NCBI GenBank assembly: GCA_041660405.1
Contig: JBAZWL010000015.1
Coordinates: forward strand, 41,157-105,156
Direction: 5' to 3'
DNA: 64,000 bases
DNA from: Taibaiella sp041660405
GTDB taxonomy: Bacteria > Bacteroidota > Bacteroidia > Chitinophagales > Chitinophagaceae
Made by a program: the position numbers and the translations under genes. The notes beneath the pieces were generated by a model. That model worked only from the letters and a program-made list of their open reading frames with translations. It made no database searches and was not told the origin of the DNA. Below, in pieces: positions 35,199 to 43,255 of the stretch; within the stretch, counting starts at the first letter, position 1; every line of letters starts with the position of its first letter.

Positions 35199-35231
35199 TT
35201 TGGCAGTTTAAATTATCTGCCATTATCTTTG
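35199..35231 (+). promoter_or_regulatory. Promoter of the SAM-riboswitch transcript
   Basis: TTTG (35199), 21-bp spacer, TATCTTTG (35224-35231). The transcript would begin about 23 nt before the aptamer. Confidence 0.82.
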
Positions 35232-35261
35232 CAACCGAAGTTCTTATTTCAATTATTGCTA

Positions 35262-35360
35262 CTTATCCAGAAAGGTGGAGGGAAATGGCCCGATGAAACC
35301 TTAGCAACCTATATTTATTATAAGGTGCTAACTCCTTCTCGCGAAAGCGGGATAGATAAG
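35262..35360 (+). ncRNA. SAM-I riboswitch aptamer
   Basis: S-box core in order: CTTATC, AGGTGGAGGGAAATGGCCC, GATGAAACC, TTAGCAACC, AAGGTGCTAACTCC, then GATAGATAAG closing P1 with the first CTTATC. A GCGAAAGC tetraloop stem forms P4. It binds S-adenosylmethionine and turns off the downstream gene through the terminator at 35406. The next gene encodes a trans-sulfuration enzyme, as expected for this class. Confidence 0.95.
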
Positions 35361-35405
35361 TCAGGTCACAGCTTTTACTTTAAAGATATTTATACCTCTT
35401 TATAC

Positions 35406-35438
35406 AAGCTCATCTGATTTATCAGGTGAGCTTTTTTT
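35406..35438 (+). terminator. Riboswitch expression-platform terminator
   Basis: Stem AAGCTCATCTGAT/ATCAGGTGAGCTT with a minimal loop and a run of seven T, 45 nt after the SAM aptamer and 87 bp before the regulated ATG. Confidence 0.9.
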
Positions 35439-35524
35439 ATGCTCATCTGGTAAATGATCTTTCCGGATAAGGTCAGCAAAATGTTTATTCAAAATTTTGT
35501 TAACCACTGTTTAATCCAAAGAAG

Positions 35525-36700
35525 ATGAGCACAACCACTCAGATCCTCAGCAGCATTCCTGTTGACCCGCTTACCGGCGCTATCAGCGTCCCCATTTATC
35601 AAACTGCAACTTTTGTACAGGATGCCCCGGGTATCAACAAAGGGTACGATTATTCCCGCAGTGGAAATCCCACAAGAGCAGTATTGGAAAATGTTTTGGC
35701 ACAATTAGAAGGTGGAAGCATTGGCCTTGCATTTGCCAGCGGCCTTGCGGCTATTGATGCCGTATTGAAATTGCTGAAGTCAGGCGATGAAATTCTTGCT
35801 GTAGATGATATCTATGGCGGGGCTTACCGTTTGTTTACCCATGTTTATGAAAAGTTCGGCATTAAGATTACTTATGTAGATACTACCGATGTAAACAATG
35901 TATTCAATGCCTTGACGCCAAATACCAAACTCATCTGGCTGGAATCTCCTACCAATCCAACGTTAAAAGTTTCGGATATCAAAGCAATAGCTGCGCTGGC
36001 AAAGCAGCATGGAGCCTGGCTTTGTGTGGATAATACTTTCACTTCTCCTATATTACAAAAGCCACTTGAGCTTGGTGCTGACATAGTGGTGCACAGTGCT
36101 ACCAAATACCTGGGCGGCCATAGCGACCTCATAGCTGGAGCCGTTATTGCTAAAGATCCGGAATTGGGTGCTCAGCTTAAATTTCTGCAGAACGCTGCAG
36201 GCAATGTTTTGGGACCATTTGACAGTTGGCTGATCATTCGCGGGTTGGAAACTTTGCCTTTGCGTATTCGCCAACAATCCGCATCTGCCTTGGCTATTGC
36301 TGAATATCTTGATGCACATGAAGAAATAGAACAGGTGTATTATCCAGGACTTCCCGCTCACCCTAATCATGAAATTGCGAAAAAGCAGCAGAAAGGATTT
36401 GGCGGTGTGATCAGTTTTCGGCTGAAGAATGATACCAAAGAAGCTGCTACGGAGTTTCTAAAAAGTACTAAACTATTTCATCTGGCGGAAAGCCTGGGCG
36501 GTGTAAAAAGTTTATGTTGCCTGCCATGCGAAATGACCCATAAATCGGTGCCGCGCGAAAAGCGTTTGTCAACGGGCGTTACAGACGGTTTCATTCGTTT
36601 ATCAATAGGTATTGAAGAAACGGAAGACCTGATCGCCGATCTTGACTTAGCATTGCAACAGCTGAAAGTTAATGCAGTAAAGGATCTTATTGCTTCATAA
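35525..36700 (+). CDS. Cystathionine gamma-synthase/lyase family PLP enzyme
   Basis: 391 residues. Cys/Met metabolism PLP fold: SVPIYQTATFVQ near residue 25, YDYSRSGNPTR, SGLAAIDAVL, VDNTFTSP, and PLP-lysine in HSATKYLGGHSDLIAG; C-terminal SLGGVKSL and LRLSIGIE-type ending. The family includes cystathionine gamma-synthase, O-acetylhomoserine sulfhydrylase-like enzymes and cystathionine or methionine lyases; sequence alone does not separate them. The SAM riboswitch ahead argues for a biosynthetic step toward methionine. Confidence 0.93.
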   Translation: MSTTTQILSSIPVDPLTGAISVPIYQTATFVQDAPGINKGYDYSRSGNPTRAVLENVLAQLEGGSIGLAFASGLAAIDAVLKLLKSGDEILAVDDIYGGAYRLFTHVYEKFGIKITYVDTTDVNNVFNALTPNTKLIWLESPTNPTLKVSDIKAIAALAKQHGAWLCVDNTFTSPILQKPLELGADIVVHSATKYLGGHSDLIAGAVIAKDPELGAQLKFLQNAAGNVLGPFDSWLIIRGLETLPLRIRQQSASALAIAEYLDAHEEIEQVYYPGLPAHPNHEIAKKQQKGFGGVISFRLKNDTKEAATEFLKSTKLFHLAESLGGVKSLCCLPCEMTHKSVPREKRLSTGVTDGFIRLSIGIEETEDLIADLDLALQQLKVNAVKDLIAS

Positions 36701-36752
36701 GCATCTTCGATTGCGGTATCTCAAAAATATTAAGAAAGGTTTTGGAAATAAA

Positions 36753-36784
36753 TTGAAAAATGAAAACAAAAACATTTAGCTTTG
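36753..36784 (+). promoter_or_regulatory. Promoter of the leader-ORF transcript
   Basis: TTG (36753), 21-bp spacer, TAGCTTTG (36777-36784). Transcription should start near 36791, about 23 nt before the leader ATG at 36814. Confidence 0.75.
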
Positions 36785-36813
36785 TAAGACTACTTGCAAC
36801 ACTTGCAATACTA

Positions 36814-36894
36814 ATGAAGCGAACAACAAATCATACTACACCCATTTTTATCATGCAGCCTTGCGTGATGTGTAGCTATTGTTGTAATTGGTAA
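36814..36894 (+). CDS. Cys-rich 26-codon putative leader peptide
   Basis: A 26-residue ORF beginning MKRTTNHTTPIFIM and ending QPCVMCSYCCNW, directly behind a full -33/-7 promoter. It has four Thr in its first nine residues, two Ile, three Met, and four Cys in the last nine residues before Trp-stop. A small dyad CTTGCC-GGCAAG lies further on, 55 bp before the next gene, but no clear T-run terminator. Being short, in its own transcript, and rich in amino acids made or limited by the downstream genes (OsmC-like, homoserine dehydrogenase), it looks like a regulatory leader. Not found by length-limited ORF calling; function inferred. Confidence 0.6.
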   Translation: MKRTTNHTTPIFIMQPCVMCSYCCNW

Positions 36895-37006
36895 TACCTC
36901 GTTTCTTTTTCTCATTTTTCTTTTTTATCGTTTTTAGTTTTAGAATGCTTGCCTGGCAAGATCTTTAGCTTCATCCATTTCCAATAATCTAATCATTTTC
37001 ACAATC

Positions 37007-37462
37007 ATGGCTACTCTAAATTTTTCATTTGCCGGTGAAAGTATCAACGCAGCAAAACTGGAATCCAAAGTCCGGAAGTTTGAACTGGAATTTGAAAATC
37101 CGGCTTATACTCAACTCAGAAAGAAAACTACTTTTTCTGTAGAGTATTTCTTCTCTATTAATAAATATGCTGAAAACCTTAGCGAAGCTTTTCATCTGGC
37201 TGCTAAAGAATCCGGAGTAGTTATTGATCGCTTGAGCATTCACATTATGGGCAACCTGGACTCTGAAAGAGATAGCTTTAACCAGAATGGAAATGGCTTG
37301 TTTAATAAAATTGATGTTTCCTTAATCATAGTATCCGATGCTTCAGATGCGGTACTGGAAGGCGTTTTGCGTTTTGCAAACGAACTTAACCCTGTAGATG
37401 ACAGCATAGCCGGTAAAGTACAATTCCACTTTTCATTGAACTCTATTGTTCATTTAAATTAA
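37007..37462 (+). CDS. OsmC-like protein lacking cysteine
   Basis: 151 residues. The alternating pattern FSVEYFFSINKYAENLSEAFHLAAKESGVVIDRLSIHIMGNLD ... FNKIDVSLIIVSDASDAVLEGVLRFANELNPVDDSIAGKV fits the OsmC/Ohr fold: helix after the first Cys site, a beta strand pair, then the helix before the second Cys site. Both peroxidatic cysteines are missing (the second CP site reads NPVDDS), and there is no Cys in the whole protein. It lies between the Cys-rich leader and homoserine dehydrogenase with 22 bp to the latter, so probably co-transcribed. Family call moderately sure. Confidence 0.65.
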   Translation: MATLNFSFAGESINAAKLESKVRKFELEFENPAYTQLRKKTTFSVEYFFSINKYAENLSEAFHLAAKESGVVIDRLSIHIMGNLDSERDSFNQNGNGLFNKIDVSLIIVSDASDAVLEGVLRFANELNPVDDSIAGKVQFHFSLNSIVHLN

Positions 37463-37483
37463 CTCAAAAAATAAAAAATTAAA

Positions 37484-38749
37484 ATGTCAGAGAATAAGAA
37501 ATTAGTCATTGGTTTGTTCGGATTTGGTGTAGTAGGAGAGGGGTTGTATAAAGTGTTACAACAAACGCCTTCATTAAACGGAGAGATCAAAAAGGTATGC
37601 ATCAAGCATCCCGAAAAGAAACGTGATGCGCCGCAGTATTTGTTTACAACAGATAAGGATGAATTGCTTTCCGATAAAGAAATCAATGTAATTGTTGAAG
37701 TAATTGATGATGCAGATGCAGCATTTGCTATTGTAAAAACAGCATTGACCAATGGCAAAGCTGTGGTGAGCGCCAGCAAAAAAATGATTGCAGAACATCT
37801 TCCAGAAATATTGCAGTTACAGCAGGAAACCGGTTTACCTTTCCTATACGAAAGTGCTGCCTGTGCTTCTATTCCTGTAATCAGAAACCTGGAAGAATAT
37901 TATGACAATGATCTTTTACATTCTATAAAAGCTATAGTAAATGGATCTACCAATTTTATCCTGACCAAAATATTTGAAGATAAACTGGAGTTTAATACTG
38001 CCCTGAAACTGGCACAGGAACTGGGTTTCGCAGAAAGCAACCCTAAGTTGGATATAGAAGGATTCGACGCTGTAAATAAATGGACCTTTCTGTTAACGCA
38101 TGCTTATGGTATAGTTGAATCTTCAGATAATATTCTGTTCAATGGCATTCAAAACATTCAGTTAAGTGATGCACAATTAGCCAAAGAAAAAAATAATGAG
38201 ATCAAACTCATTGCCCAGGCCAAGAAATTATCAAACGGTAAGGTAGCTGCATTGGTACTGCCACAATTCATACAACAGCAAGATCCGTTGGCCTTTGTGA
38301 AAAATGAATACAATGGTGTAGTAATAGAAAGCGGTTTTGCGGATAAACAATTTTTCTATGGTAAAGGTGCCGGTAGTTTCCCTACAGCCTCTGCGGTGTT
38401 AAGTGATATATCTGCTTTGCGTTATGATTATAAGTATGAGTATAAGAAGCTTTATCACCACAAACCACTACAATTATCTACAGACTATTACCTGCGTGTA
38501 TTCATTAGTGCCGAAGACTGGACACAGCTTCCCAAACAGGAATTGGAATGGATAGATGAATGGCATAGCGGACAAAACAGAAGCTATCTTAGCGGTGTGA
38601 TCCACTACAGTAAATTAAAGAACAGTGATTGGTGGAAACAAGCCGGCATTTCGCTGATATTGGCTACAGACGCCATTATTGAAGCTAAAGACCTGGAAGC
38701 ATTACGGCCTGCAAAAACTACACATGCCCTGGAGGAAGTGTTTAATTAG
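37484..38749 (+). CDS. hom: Homoserine dehydrogenase (first copy)
   Basis: 421 residues. NAD(P)-binding GLFGFGVVGEGLYKVL at the N-terminus, ASKKMIAEHLPEI, catalytic-domain GSTNFILTKIFED and LAQELGFAESNPKLDIEGFDAVNKW with the conserved lysine. It reduces aspartate semialdehyde to homoserine, the branch point to methionine, threonine and isoleucine. There is no aspartokinase fusion and no obvious ACT domain, although the C-terminal 100 residues differ from the classical monofunctional enzyme. A paralogue is encoded 0.8 kb downstream. Confidence 0.93.
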   Translation: MSENKKLVIGLFGFGVVGEGLYKVLQQTPSLNGEIKKVCIKHPEKKRDAPQYLFTTDKDELLSDKEINVIVEVIDDADAAFAIVKTALTNGKAVVSASKKMIAEHLPEILQLQQETGLPFLYESAACASIPVIRNLEEYYDNDLLHSIKAIVNGSTNFILTKIFEDKLEFNTALKLAQELGFAESNPKLDIEGFDAVNKWTFLLTHAYGIVESSDNILFNGIQNIQLSDAQLAKEKNNEIKLIAQAKKLSNGKVAALVLPQFIQQQDPLAFVKNEYNGVVIESGFADKQFFYGKGAGSFPTASAVLSDISALRYDYKYEYKKLYHHKPLQLSTDYYLRVFISAEDWTQLPKQELEWIDEWHSGQNRSYLSGVIHYSKLKNSDWWKQAGISLILATDAIIEAKDLEALRPAKTTHALEEVFN

Positions 38750-38874
38750 CAAATTCGATAATTAGTAAATTAGCAAATGTTCAAGGATTCAGATAAGGAA
38801 ATTTGTTAATTAAGAGCCCCCGCATTTTCCAACAGCTTTCATTTTCAAATTTTCTCATTTTAAAATAAAAAAAA

Positions 38875-39506
38875 ATGTCCTTAAGACTTGGTGATGAAGC
38901 ACCTGACTTCAAAGCAAAATCAACAGTAGGTGAAATTAACTTTCATGAATTTTAGGTGACAGCTGGGGTGTATTATTTTCCCATCCTGCCGATTATACAC
39001 CGGTATGCACCACCGAACTTGGTCGCACTGCGCAGCTTAAAGATGAGTTCGCAAAACGCAATGTGAAAGTTTTGGCGCTAAGTGTAGATCCTTTGGATAA
39101 GCATCATGACTGGATCAATGATATTAATGAAACGCAAAACACAACAGTAGCGTTTCCTATTATAGCTGACGAAGATAAAAAGGTAGCGGAGTTGTATGAC
39201 ATGATTCATCCCAATGCTTCTGCTACGGCAACAGTACGTTCCTTGTTTATTATAGGTCCGGATAAAAAACTGAAACTCTCCCTGACTTATCCCGCATCTA
39301 CAGGCCGCAATTTCGTAGAAGTGTTGCGTGTAATAGATTCGCTTCAACTTACGGCCAAACATAGCGTAGCTACACCGGCCGACTGGAAGCAGGGCGAAGA
39401 TGTAATAGTAGTGCCCGCGGTAAGTACCGAAGATGCAGAAAAGAAATTTCCGAAGGGGTTGAAGATTATAAAGCCTTATTTACGTTATACGCCTCAGCCT
39501 GAATAA
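38875..39506 (+). pseudogene. 1-Cys peroxiredoxin gene with a frameshift
   Basis: The ATG at 38875 begins MSLRLGDEAPDFKAKSTVGEINFHEF and meets a stop at 38953. One base earlier the frame continues as LGDSWGVLFSHPADYTPVCTTELG to 39506, a complete Prx6-type 1-Cys peroxiredoxin with the peroxidatic Cys in PVCTTE. One T missing from a run (TTTT where five are needed) explains the break; a restored protein would have about 211 residues. The base lies in a homopolymer, so a sequencing or assembly error is as likely as a true null mutation. Confidence 0.88.
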
Positions 39507-39561
39507 TATTTTTTACAAAAAGCATATTTCAATATGCTTGGCAATATTTCCAGATTATACA

Positions 39562-40812
39562 ATGAAACAATTTCGAATAGGTTTGTTTGGCTATGGAACA
39601 GTAGGTTCCGGTTTTGACCGGCTGGTGAAAAAAGCAGGTGGTGCCGTTATCAAAAAGATAGCGGTTAAACATCCGTTCCTGCATCCGGAATTGGAGCGGT
39701 CTCTGCTGGCAGCTAACATGTATGATATACTTCAGGACGATGAAATAGACATTATAGTAGAAGCTATTGATGATGCAGATGCTGCTTTTGATATTCTGAA
39801 GCTGGCACTACAACATGGTAAGCCGGTAATAACCGCCAATAAGAAAATGATTGCGGAACATCTACCAGAGATCATCAGGTTGCAAAAACGTTTTCATACA
39901 CCAGTACTGTATGAAGCTGCGTGCTGCGCCGGTATCCCGGTGGTACGTACCATCCAGGATTATTTCCGGCCCGAGCTTACCCGGAAACTAAAAGGTATTA
40001 TCAACGGCTCTACCAATTATATTCTAACTGCCATGGGTCGTTATCGTTTTCAGTTCGATCATGCTTTACAACTCGCACAGGAGGCAGGCTTTGCCGAGCG
40101 TGATGCTTCGCTTGATGTGGAGGGAAAAGATGCTTCCCACAAACTTAGCATCATACTCCGCCATTTGTGGGGAAAATATATTGCACCGCAGCATATTACT
40201 TATACAGGTATTCAAAACATCATTCCGCAAGACCTTCGCATGGCCGAACAATTGGGCTGGTCTGTAAAACTCGTAGCTGAAACGGAGCGTGATAATGATG
40301 GTAATATCAGCGCCTATATTTTACCCAGGCTTATTCAAAAAGAGGATACCTTATATCATGTAACGCATGAGTTTAATGGTATTGTATTGGAAGATGTGGA
40401 TGGCAATGAGCAGTTTCTTTACGGAAAAGGTTCGGGTGCTGCACCTACTGCTTATGGATTATGGGCCGATGTCCAGGCATTGCAGCGAAATTATGCTTAT
40501 CAATATCATGCAGAGCCTGATACCATAAAGCTTACGGGAACGAAGGAGATAACCGTGCATCTGACAGTTCCTGATGAAATAGGTATTCCGGCAGAAGCTT
40601 ACAGTAAGTTGTGGGAGTATGCCGCCGATAGCCGGTACCGCTATTTTGCCGGAAGGTTATCTATTGATGCCTTGTCTGAAAATAAATGGTGGAAGCAAAA
40701 TGGAGTTTCATTAATTGATATTTCTGATATAGACAACGGAGCCGAACATGAACTACGGGAAAAGCTGGAAACCATTGTTGCACTTCAAACAGATATTTTT
40801 CAGCCGGTATAG
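39562..40812 (+). CDS. hom: Homoserine dehydrogenase (second copy)
   Basis: 416 residues from the ATG at 39562 (MKQFRIGLFGYGTVGSGFDRL); an in-frame TTG eight codons earlier is possible. Clear paralogue of the gene at 37484, sharing IIVEAIDDADAAF, KKMIAEHLPEI, GSTNYILTA, LAQEAGFAERDASLDVEGKDASHKL and YGKGSGAAPTA. Both active-site lysine and NAD motif are kept, so it is probably active. Fifty-five bp separate it from the peroxiredoxin stop. The pair looks like a local duplication with the peroxiredoxin in between. Confidence 0.9.
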   Translation: MKQFRIGLFGYGTVGSGFDRLVKKAGGAVIKKIAVKHPFLHPELERSLLAANMYDILQDDEIDIIVEAIDDADAAFDILKLALQHGKPVITANKKMIAEHLPEIIRLQKRFHTPVLYEAACCAGIPVVRTIQDYFRPELTRKLKGIINGSTNYILTAMGRYRFQFDHALQLAQEAGFAERDASLDVEGKDASHKLSIILRHLWGKYIAPQHITYTGIQNIIPQDLRMAEQLGWSVKLVAETERDNDGNISAYILPRLIQKEDTLYHVTHEFNGIVLEDVDGNEQFLYGKGSGAAPTAYGLWADVQALQRNYAYQYHAEPDTIKLTGTKEITVHLTVPDEIGIPAEAYSKLWEYAADSRYRYFAGRLSIDALSENKWWKQNGVSLIDISDIDNGAEHELREKLETIVALQTDIFQPV

Positions 40813-40868
40813 GCTTCGACAAGCTCAGCCTGACAGCACCTCTTTTGTCACCCTGAGCCTGTCGAAGG
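40812..40868. repeat. Dispersed palindrome (CTTCGACAAGCTCAG family)
   Basis: Imperfect arms of about 23 bp: GCTTCGACAAGCTCAGCC and its relation TGTCACCCTGAGCCTGTC, loop of about 10 nt, overlapping the stop of the second homoserine dehydrogenase gene. A very common intergenic repeat in Bacteroidota genomes. Confidence 0.85.
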
Positions 40869-40964
40869 GTATTGGGCTGTTTACACAAACTAACAATTTG
40901 AGTTAATTATCAATGATCTTTTACCCTAAAATAAAGATTAATTTAAATTTCAGGTAAACTACTA

Positions 40965-40972
40965 CCTTTGCC
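40965..40972 (+). promoter_or_regulatory. -7 box of kup
   Basis: TACCTTTG, 25 bp before the GTG start at 40997. Confidence 0.6.
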
Positions 40973-40996
40973 CTCTAAAAATTAAATTTCTTCTTT

Positions 40997-42940
40997 GTGG
41001 GAGCACATTTTAAGAAGGCAAGTCTGGCCGGAGTCATCATTGCACTTGGAATAGTTTTTGGTGATATCGGAACCTCTCCATTGTATACCATGGGGGCAAT
41101 TGTAAGGGGAAAAGTTATATCAGAGTTGCTTGTAATCGGAGGCGTTTCCTGTATTATCTGGACGCTTACACTTCAGACCACCATTAAGTATGTAATGCTC
41201 ACCCTGCGGGCAGATAATAAAGGGGAAGGTGGTATTTTCTCCCTTTTTGCATTAGTAAGGCGGCATGCCAAGTGGATTGTTTTCTTTGCCATGATTGGTG
41301 GTGCAGCCTTGCTGGCCGATGGCCTCATCACTCCACCCATTACAGTAACTTCAGCTATTGAAGGTCTTGATCTGCCTCACAAAACTACCTTGATTATAGT
41401 CCTTGTAATCATCACAGGCATATTTTTCATGCAACAATTTGGTACCAATTCTATAGGGAAATTATTTGGCCCTATTATGGTTATCTGGTTTGTTATGATG
41501 GCAACTTTAGGCATTATGCATCTTGGAGATAATCTTCAGATATTTATGGCATTCAATCCTTATTATGCCATTAAGTTGCTGGTAGAATATCCTCATGGAT
41601 TCTGGCTGTTGGGTGCCGTATTTCTGTGTACTACAGGTGCCGAAGCACTTTATTCAGATCTGGGACATGTGGGTAGATCCAATATCCGTGTATCCTGGAT
41701 ATTTGTAAAAGCCTGTCTTATTCTTAACTATATAGGTCAAGGTTCGTGGTTATTGAGTACCCATCTTGGTAAACAACTCTCCGGCGATACCAATGTTTTC
41801 TTTTCATTGGCTCCCGAAGGCCCTTTGCGTGTGGTATCCATCGTAATAGCTACATTGGCCGCTATTATTGCATCTCAGGCCTTGATATCAGGTTCGTTCA
41901 CCTTGGTAAATGAAGCCATCAAACTGAATTTGTGGCCTAAAATGAAGATCAATTTTCCTACTACGGAAAAGGGTCAGCTTTTTATTCCGGGTATCAATTT
42001 TCTTTTGTGGCTGGGTTGTTCTGTAGTGGTGTTGTTTTTTCAGACCTCTGCCAACATGGAAGGAGCTTATGGCCTATCCATCACCATTACCATGATCATG
42101 ACCTCTCTGCTACTCAGTTTTTACCTGTTTACCCGAAGAGTGCCGCGTATCTGGATAGGGCTTTACCTGGCTGTATATATTACTATTGAAGCTTCCTTCC
42201 TGATAGCCAATCTTGAAAAATTCCCTTATCCACATAATGGTTTTGTAACGGTATTCCTTGCCGGCGCTATATTCTCCGTAATGTTTATGTGGTACAAAGC
42301 ACGCCGTATCAAGAACAGGTATGTTGAATTTGTACGGCTTGAAGACTATGTACCCATCATCCAGGAACTGAGTAACGACCGTACCATACCTAAATACGCT
42401 ACACACCTGGTATACATGACCAGCGCTAATTTCAGCAAGGAAATTGAGCATAAAATCATCTTCTCTATTCTGTATAAAAAACCTAAACGTGCTGATATTT
42501 ATTGGCTGGTGCATGTAGATGTAATGGATGAACCATACACTATGGATTATGTGGTGCAAACGGTTATTCCAAACGAAATAATCAGGGTAGAATTCCGTTT
42601 AGGATTCAGGGTAGAACACCGTATCCAGATGATGTTTAAGAAAGTAGTGGAAGAAATGGTGGCTAATAAAGAAGTGAATGTTACCAGCCGTTATGAATCC
42701 TTAAGCAAAAATAATGTGCGTGGTGATTTCCGCTTTATCGTAATGGAAAAATTCCTTTCAAGGGATAATGCACTTCCTTTCCTGGATAAACTGGTTATGC
42801 GTGGATATTTCTTTTTGAAAAAAGTAAGTCTTTCGGAAGAAAGAAGTTTTGGCCTGGATCAAAGTGATGTTACTATCGAGAAGTTTCCATTATTGGTTTC
42901 CCGTGCGTCGGATATTAAATTGCGAAGGGTAGGAGATTAA
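40997..42940 (+). CDS. kup: KUP/HAK potassium uptake protein
   Basis: 647 residues from a GTG start. About twelve TM helices in the first 430 residues; family motifs GIVFGDIGTSPLYTMGAI, RADNKGEGGIFSLFALVRR, GGAALLADGLITPPITVTSAIEGL and TTGAEALYSDLGHVG. The cytoplasmic C-terminal 210 residues are the usual soluble domain. It brings in K+ with protons. Monocistronic, between two repeat-filled gaps. Confidence 0.96.
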   Translation: MGAHFKKASLAGVIIALGIVFGDIGTSPLYTMGAIVRGKVISELLVIGGVSCIIWTLTLQTTIKYVMLTLRADNKGEGGIFSLFALVRRHAKWIVFFAMIGGAALLADGLITPPITVTSAIEGLDLPHKTTLIIVLVIITGIFFMQQFGTNSIGKLFGPIMVIWFVMMATLGIMHLGDNLQIFMAFNPYYAIKLLVEYPHGFWLLGAVFLCTTGAEALYSDLGHVGRSNIRVSWIFVKACLILNYIGQGSWLLSTHLGKQLSGDTNVFFSLAPEGPLRVVSIVIATLAAIIASQALISGSFTLVNEAIKLNLWPKMKINFPTTEKGQLFIPGINFLLWLGCSVVVLFFQTSANMEGAYGLSITITMIMTSLLLSFYLFTRRVPRIWIGLYLAVYITIEASFLIANLEKFPYPHNGFVTVFLAGAIFSVMFMWYKARRIKNRYVEFVRLEDYVPIIQELSNDRTIPKYATHLVYMTSANFSKEIEHKIIFSILYKKPKRADIYWLVHVDVMDEPYTMDYVVQTVIPNEIIRVEFRLGFRVEHRIQMMFKKVVEEMVANKEVNVTSRYESLSKNNVRGDFRFIVMEKFLSRDNALPFLDKLVMRGYFFLKKVSLSEERSFGLDQSDVTIEKFPLLVSRASDIKLRRVGD

Positions 42941-42978
42941 GTTTTATTGATTATATAAGAACCGTTGTGCAACATTAT

Positions 42979-43062
42979 AACAACCACATTGTCATCTTGA
43001 GGTACGAAAGATCTCTGCGTATTAAGAGATCCTTCGATTGCTGCGCAGATCTCTGGATGACA
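42979..43062 (+). repeat. 84-bp dispersed repeat, copy 1
   Basis: Starts AACAACCACATTGTCATC and ends GATGACA. Inside it AGATCTCTGCG pairs with CGCAGATCT, making an imperfect hairpin. Identical to the copy at 43089; a partial reverse copy lies at 10176. Confidence 0.92.
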
Positions 43063-43088
43063 GGGTTATTTTGACAAATGAGTGCTGC

Positions 43089-43172
43089 AACAACCACATT
43101 GTCATCTTGAGGTACGAAAGATCTCTGCGTATTAAGAGATCCTTCGATTGCTGCGCAGATCTCTGGATGACA
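43089..43172 (+). repeat. 84-bp dispersed repeat, copy 2
   Basis: Identical over 84 bp to the copy 110 bp upstream; the 26-bp spacer between them is unrelated to the repeat. Together they fill most of the 315-bp gap between kup and ribF. Confidence 0.92.
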
Positions 43173-43255
43173 ATGGGAAGAGATTGTTTTCTAAATGGAT
43201 AGTCAAAAGTTTTATTAGAAAGTGAACAAAGCCGATCCATCCTAATTTACCATTT

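Noticed and set aside
38950..38956. Programmed -1 frameshift in the peroxiredoxin gene
   Set aside because: The tRNA at TTT would have to re-pair with ATT, there is no X-XXY-YYZ heptamer and no downstream structure; an indel in the T run is simpler.
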